NCBI GenBank assembly: GCA_903875045.1 | Contig: CAIQUS010000177.1 | Location: forward strand, 1 to 42,404 | Direction of reading: 5' to 3' | DNA: 42,404 nucleotides | Origin: an uncultured Bacteroidales bacterium | Lineage (GTDB): Bacteria > Bacteroidota > Bacteroidia > Bacteroidales > FEN-979 | Shown: positions 38,806-42,404 of the stretch, piece by piece | Position numbering within the stretch: the stretch's first letter is position 1 | Layout: each line of letters opens with the position of its first letter | The notes under the pieces: generated by a model | What the model saw: the letters and a program-made list of their open reading frames with translations, nothing else | Database searches by the model: none | What the model was told of the DNA's origin: nothing | Translations under genes and position numbers: made by a program

Positions 38806-41148
38806 ATGAAAATTTCAGGGCTTATTCTATCGCTGGTTCTTTTAACTTTCATCGCTTTCTCTGCAGAACTTAAGGAGGAAACGGGACGGAGGAACCTCAC
38901 TACAGGAATAGATTCCATGAATAAACTCGCAGAAATGTCCTTAGAGAGCAATTCTGATTTAACAAAATCTCTCGTAAATGAAGCACTTATTCAGTCTAAT
39001 CAGATAAAATACAGCAAAGGTAAAATTGAGGCACTCACATCTCTTGCCAAATACTATCTCATTAAAGAAGATTATGTCAAGACCCTCGAATGCTATTTTA
39101 CAATGATCGACATGTATGATCAAAATCGCGATGTTGAGGCTCTTGTATATAGATACACACGTGTTGTTTCTTTATTTCTCTTAATCAAGGATTATGATCT
39201 GGCTGAAAAATATCTTTCGATTATTTCCCGTATTGTTCAAAAAACCCAAGATCCAACATCACACGCACAAACTTACCTGTTCTGGGCAAAGTATTATCAC
39301 GCCAAAGGTGAGTATGATTTGGCAATCCGTAACTTATACCTTTGCATCCCGTTTGTTCAAAAAAACCACGATCTTGGCAGTGAAGGAGCTGTTTATAAAT
39401 TCATTGGTGATGCATTAGTTCAAAAAAAAATGTATGCTCAGGCCGATTACACGTATCATATTGCTATATCTTTTTATTCCCGGATTGCCGACCATGACGA
39501 AATTGCCATAACCTACACACGGTTGGCTCACATCTATAATGTACTAAATAACAATAAATTAAATCTGTCATTCAATTTAGCTGCCATGCGGATTCGCGAA
39601 AAAAGCGGCCAGGCCTTCTTTGTCTCCTCTTCATACTTGAATGTCGGCGAAGCATACTGGCTCCTTGGTAAAAAAGACTCTGCGCGTTATTACCTCCAGA
39701 AATCACTGAAATTGGCTGAACATATCAAAAAAACTGATTTATTAGAAGCAATTAACTCACAACTTACCGACTTCGCCATTGCTGAAAAGAGATACTCAGA
39801 TGCACTTAACTATTTCAGAACTACAATTAAATATAGAACCAAGATGAATCAGGATCGCAACAGATCTGAAATTCTCACCCTGGAAGCAAACCGGACGATT
39901 AGAGCAAACGAAGCTGACAACGACCTGCTGAATCAGGAAATGTTACTCCAAACACTGGAAATCAGAAACCAGAGGGTTCAGATATTATTATTTGAAGTTA
40001 CTTTCCTGATCATCCTTTCCTTAATACTTTTTGTTGATACGCTCGCCCGTAAAAACCAGAAACGAAAAGCAGAACTGAAAGATTTGAATTCACGACTTTC
40101 CCGGGAAATTAACGTCCGGATCGAAGCAGAAAGGAGGCTGACCAGGAGTGAGGAATTGCACCGGTTTCTCGCTGAAAATACAGTAGATGTAATTTCTCTA
40201 CTTGACGCCAACCTTAATAGATTGTACATTAGCCCTTCATGTGAAAAATTCTATGATTTCACCACTCTTGAAATTCTTCAACTGCGAAGTCATTTAGATT
40301 TAGTTGAACCATCGTTCCATGCTTTGGTGAATCAAAAACTGAATGAGATGTTTCATTCAAAAAATTCAACAAGTTATATCTATAAAGTCAGGAAAAAAGA
40401 CAGTTCAACTTTTTGGGCGGAAGCAACTATTAATCCGATTCTCGATACAACGACGCATGAAATAACAAGGCTGATAACTGTTGTTCGTGATATATCTGAA
40501 CGGGTAAAACACGAGGAGGAACTGGCAGAAAATGCCAGGCAAAAAGAATACCTGCTTCATGAAATCCATAACCGGGTTAAAAATAATTTTTCCATTCTGA
40601 TAAGCCTGATGAATATGCAGCAAGTTCAATCTGCCAATCCTGAATTAAGCAGTTCATTAACAGATTTGCAGTTGAGGGTCCGTGCCATGTCCCTTGTACA
40701 TGAACAACTTTACAAGACACAGGAAATCAGCTTTGTTCCTTTCGACATTTACCTTCATCATCTCGCCACGATCATTTCAAGTTCCTTTAGAAACAGCCGC
40801 ATTCGAATACACACTGAAATTCATACCTGCAAGGTTCCAATTTCCATGGCACTACCATTAGGATTGATAATAAATGAACTCATTACAAATGCATACAAAT
40901 ATGCTTTCCCGGATAACCTTGCGGGTAATATTTGGGTTAGACTGCTTCCCGAATATGAGGAAAAATTCTTCATTTCGATTTGTGATGATGGAATTGGTTT
41001 ACCTGCAAATTTCACAATGAACAAAGCCCAAACAATGGGATCACAGATTATTGAAATACTATTGGAACAGATAGAAGCAACAATTGAGATTTCGAGCAAT
41101 AGAGGTGCCTGTTTCCGGGTTATATTTTCATCAACACAAGAAATTTAA
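38806..41148 (+). CDS. TPR-PAS sensor histidine kinase (HisKA_2/HWE type)
   Basis: A 780-residue membrane sensor. Signal peptide or N-terminal helix (MKISGLILSLVLLTFIAFSA), periplasmic TPR-type repeats (about 30-370), transmembrane helix about 391-413 (LLFEVTFLIILSLILFVDTL), coiled coil about 415-445, PAS domain about 448-565 (SEELHRFLAENTVDVISLLD ... IDSERVK-type end), then a HisKA_2-type dimerisation region with phosphorylatable His in LLHEIHNRVKNNFS (near residue 583) and an ATPase domain with N-box INELITNAYKYAF and DDGIGLP. HisKA_2/HWE kinases often signal to response regulators lacking helix-turn-helix DNA-binding domains, but no regulator lies in the window. gpsA follows 3 bases after its stop. 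Confidence 0.92.
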   Translation: MKISGLILSLVLLTFIAFSAELKEETGRRNLTTGIDSMNKLAEMSLESNSDLTKSLVNEALIQSNQIKYSKGKIEALTSLAKYYLIKEDYVKTLECYFTMIDMYDQNRDVEALVYRYTRVVSLFLLIKDYDLAEKYLSIISRIVQKTQDPTSHAQTYLFWAKYYHAKGEYDLAIRNLYLCIPFVQKNHDLGSEGAVYKFIGDALVQKKMYAQADYTYHIAISFYSRIADHDEIAITYTRLAHIYNVLNNNKLNLSFNLAAMRIREKSGQAFFVSSSYLNVGEAYWLLGKKDSARYYLQKSLKLAEHIKKTDLLEAINSQLTDFAIAEKRYSDALNYFRTTIKYRTKMNQDRNRSEILTLEANRTIRANEADNDLLNQEMLLQTLEIRNQRVQILLFEVTFLIILSLILFVDTLARKNQKRKAELKDLNSRLSREINVRIEAERRLTRSEELHRFLAENTVDVISLLDANLNRLYISPSCEKFYDFTTLEILQLRSHLDLVEPSFHALVNQKLNEMFHSKNSTSYIYKVRKKDSSTFWAEATINPILDTTTHEITRLITVVRDISERVKHEEELAENARQKEYLLHEIHNRVKNNFSILISLMNMQQVQSANPELSSSLTDLQLRVRAMSLVHEQLYKTQEISFVPFDIYLHHLATIISSSFRNSRIRIHTEIHTCKVPISMALPLGLIINELITNAYKYAFPDNLAGNIWVRLLPEYEEKFFISICDDGIGLPANFTMNKAQTMGSQIIEILLEQIEATIEISSNRGACFRVIFSSTQEI

Positions 41149-41151
41149 ATT

Positions 41152-42144
41152 ATGAACTGCAATCAATACAATATCGCATTTATTGGTGCTGGAACCCTTG
41201 GAACTGCCCTGGGAAATATACTTGCTGAGGCTGGCAGGGAAAAAATTCTCCTGCATTCAATCGAATCACAGACTGTTGAAGATATTAACAGTATCAATAT
41301 TAATACAAAATATTTTCCAACACTGCACTTAAATCCCGGGCTGCACGCCACTACTGACAACAGATTGCTTGAACAAGCCAAAATCATCTTTTTAGCTATT
41401 CCTTCCGTAGCAATGATTGATTATCTGAAAAGTATTCGAGAGCATCTTTCTCCGGACGTTGTTCTGGTCAATCTGGCTAAAGGGTTTGGTACCGGGAATA
41501 TGACCATCCCTGAATGCCTCAAAGAAGAGTTCCCAAACCCAGTATGTACCATGAAAGGTCCGAGTTTTGCGCGTGAAATAATCAACCGTGTACCTACCGG
41601 GTTTACTCTTGGATCTCACATTCCGGATCATATTACGTTAATAAGGGAGATTTTCAAAAATACCAATATCCATTTTGATTACTCTGATGATATGTTTGGC
41701 GTTGAAGTTCTAAGCATTCTCAAAAACATATATGCTGTTGTTCTGGGCATTGTTGACGCACAATTCAATTCCACCAATCTGCGTTTCCTTATCCTGACCA
41801 AGGCCTTCCAGGAGATGCGAAAAGTCCTTTTGACTTTTGGTGGACGGGCTGAAACACTCTTTAATTACTGCGGCTATGGTGACTTTACTCTCACTGCACT
41901 AAATGATCTTAGCCGTAATCGAACCCTGGGTCTCCTTATTGGCAAAGGCTTTTTCACTGAACATGTTTCACATGAACTTGTACTGGAAGGAAAAACAGCT
42001 GTGAATGTTTTTTATGAACAGATTTCCAAAACAATGGTTGTTGAAGATAACTTTCCCATCATTGCTGAACTTTACCATATCTTTCATACCAAATACGACA
42101 TCTCGCTTTTTGTGAAAACTATTCTGAACTATCCTGAATCTTAG
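41152..42144 (+). CDS. gpsA: Glycerol-3-phosphate dehydrogenase [NAD(P)+]
   Basis: A 330-residue enzyme that reduces dihydroxyacetone phosphate to sn-glycerol 3-phosphate for phospholipid synthesis. The NAD(P) motif AFIGAGTLGTALGNILAE, KGFGTGNMTIPE, TMKGPSFAREI, the catalytic-lysine stretch SILKNIYAVVLG, and GDFTLTALNDLSRNRTLG all match GpsA in order and spacing. The start 41152 is 3 bases after the kinase stop (AAATTATG), suggesting translational coupling, although the pairing of this kinase with gpsA is not a known functional link. Confidence 0.94.
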   Translation: MNCNQYNIAFIGAGTLGTALGNILAEAGREKILLHSIESQTVEDINSININTKYFPTLHLNPGLHATTDNRLLEQAKIIFLAIPSVAMIDYLKSIREHLSPDVVLVNLAKGFGTGNMTIPECLKEEFPNPVCTMKGPSFAREIINRVPTGFTLGSHIPDHITLIREIFKNTNIHFDYSDDMFGVEVLSILKNIYAVVLGIVDAQFNSTNLRFLILTKAFQEMRKVLLTFGGRAETLFNYCGYGDFTLTALNDLSRNRTLGLLIGKGFFTEHVSHELVLEGKTAVNVFYEQISKTMVVEDNFPIIAELYHIFHTKYDISLFVKTILNYPES

Positions 42145-42203
42145 CCCAACTCCTCAAACATAGCAACATCAAATTTATTCTCACCAAAAATCGCAAATCA
42201 AAC

Positions 42204-42234
42204 TTCGTAATCGTTATTCCTTTTTGTACCTTTG
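42204..42234 (+). promoter_or_regulatory. Promoter of ssrA (tmRNA)
   Basis: TTCG (42204-42207, one mismatch to the -33 TTTG), 19 bases, then TACCTTTG (42227-42234), an exact TAnnTTTG -7 box. The mature tmRNA start at about 42254 is 20 bases downstream, compatible with 5' processing by RNase P. Confidence 0.65.
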
Positions 42235-42253
42235 CAAGGCTATAAATTCATAC

Positions 42254-42404
42254 GGGGCTGACTGGTTTTGACAGCAGGGAAGTGGAATTGTAAGCATGCC
42301 GAGTGTTCGTGAGCAGGCCTCGTAAAAAGTCAGTTTACACAGCCATTAACTGGCGACAATTATTCTTACAGACTTGCTGCTTAATTTTAGAAATTAAGCG
42401 CGTC
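42254..42404 (+). ncRNA. ssrA: tmRNA (ssrA), 5' portion, truncated by the window edge
   Basis: The 5' end GGGGCTGACTGGTTTTGACAG is the standard tmRNA acceptor-side start. The tag-coding segment runs 42352-42381: GGC GAC AAT TAT TCT TAC AGA CTT GCT GCT, then TAA at 42382-42384, giving GDNYSYRLAA (after the tRNA-derived Ala). A perfect 9-base-pair hairpin follows and overlaps the stop (GCTTAATTT / AAATTAAGC, 42379-42399), as the usual post-tag stem does. The 3' half, including the T-loop and acceptor, is beyond the right edge. tmRNA rescues ribosomes stalled on mRNAs lacking a stop codon. Confidence 0.93.

Overview
The window is chromosomal DNA of a Bacteroidota bacterium, probably a Bacteroidales- or Lentimicrobium-like lineage, although the sequence alone does not fix the genus. 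The evidence is three very large secreted proteins with type IX secretion (T9SS) C-terminal sorting domains, a complete Bat (aerotolerance) operon with MoxR and DUF58, the rlmH/DUF4783/nadC neighbourhood, and promoters of the Bacteroidota form TAnnTTTG. Gene density is high and no stretch above about 210 bases lacks a gene.

Layout. (1) 1-98: N-terminus of a transposase (minus strand, runs off the left edge), abutting a huge T9SS adhesin-like gene (93-5923). That gene has no in-frame ATG before its signal peptide and carries a one-base frameshift near 682. A small Gly-rich exported protein follows (5942-6211). (2) 6219-11347, minus: a polytopic membrane protein of unknown function and a 1403-residue T9SS protein with Fn3-like modules and five BACON repeats. 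(3) 11513-13632: an unrecognised soluble protein, a Nudix hydrolase and PyrE, closed by a strong bidirectional terminator. (4) 13730-16591, minus: a T9SS protein with a sialidase/BNR-like propeller. (5) 16799-25102, minus: the moxR-DUF58-(BatD-like)-batA-batB-batC-batD-batE operon, with a strong terminator at its end. (6) 25223-28079: rlmH (minus), diverging from DUF4783-nadC-yihY (plus). (7) 28051-38641, minus: a ten-gene surface-glycan cluster (glycosyltransferase, NeuD-like acyltransferase, two SDR enzymes, DegT aminotransferase, methyltransferase-like protein, GT11 glycosyltransferase, a heptose kinase/nucleotidyltransferase with swapped domain order, a GmhA-like isomerase and a Wzx-like flippase). 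(8) 38806-42144, plus: a TPR-PAS histidine kinase and gpsA. (9) From 42254: the 5' part of ssrA (tmRNA), running off the right edge.

How the genes fit together. T9SS cargo is secreted across the outer membrane and in many Bacteroidota is anchored to A-type LPS, so large T9SS adhesins and an LPS/heptose-type glycan cluster are functionally compatible neighbours, but no T9SS machinery gene lies in the window. The Bat operon encodes an inner-membrane/periplasmic von Willebrand A (VWA)/TPR complex with its MoxR ATPase. I see no CRISPR array, prophage or recognisable defence system. The most notable observations are the transposase/adhesin junction with its frameshift, the inverted-order heptose bifunctional enzyme, the tandem-repeat-associated TTG start of batB, and a long, unusual tmRNA tag.
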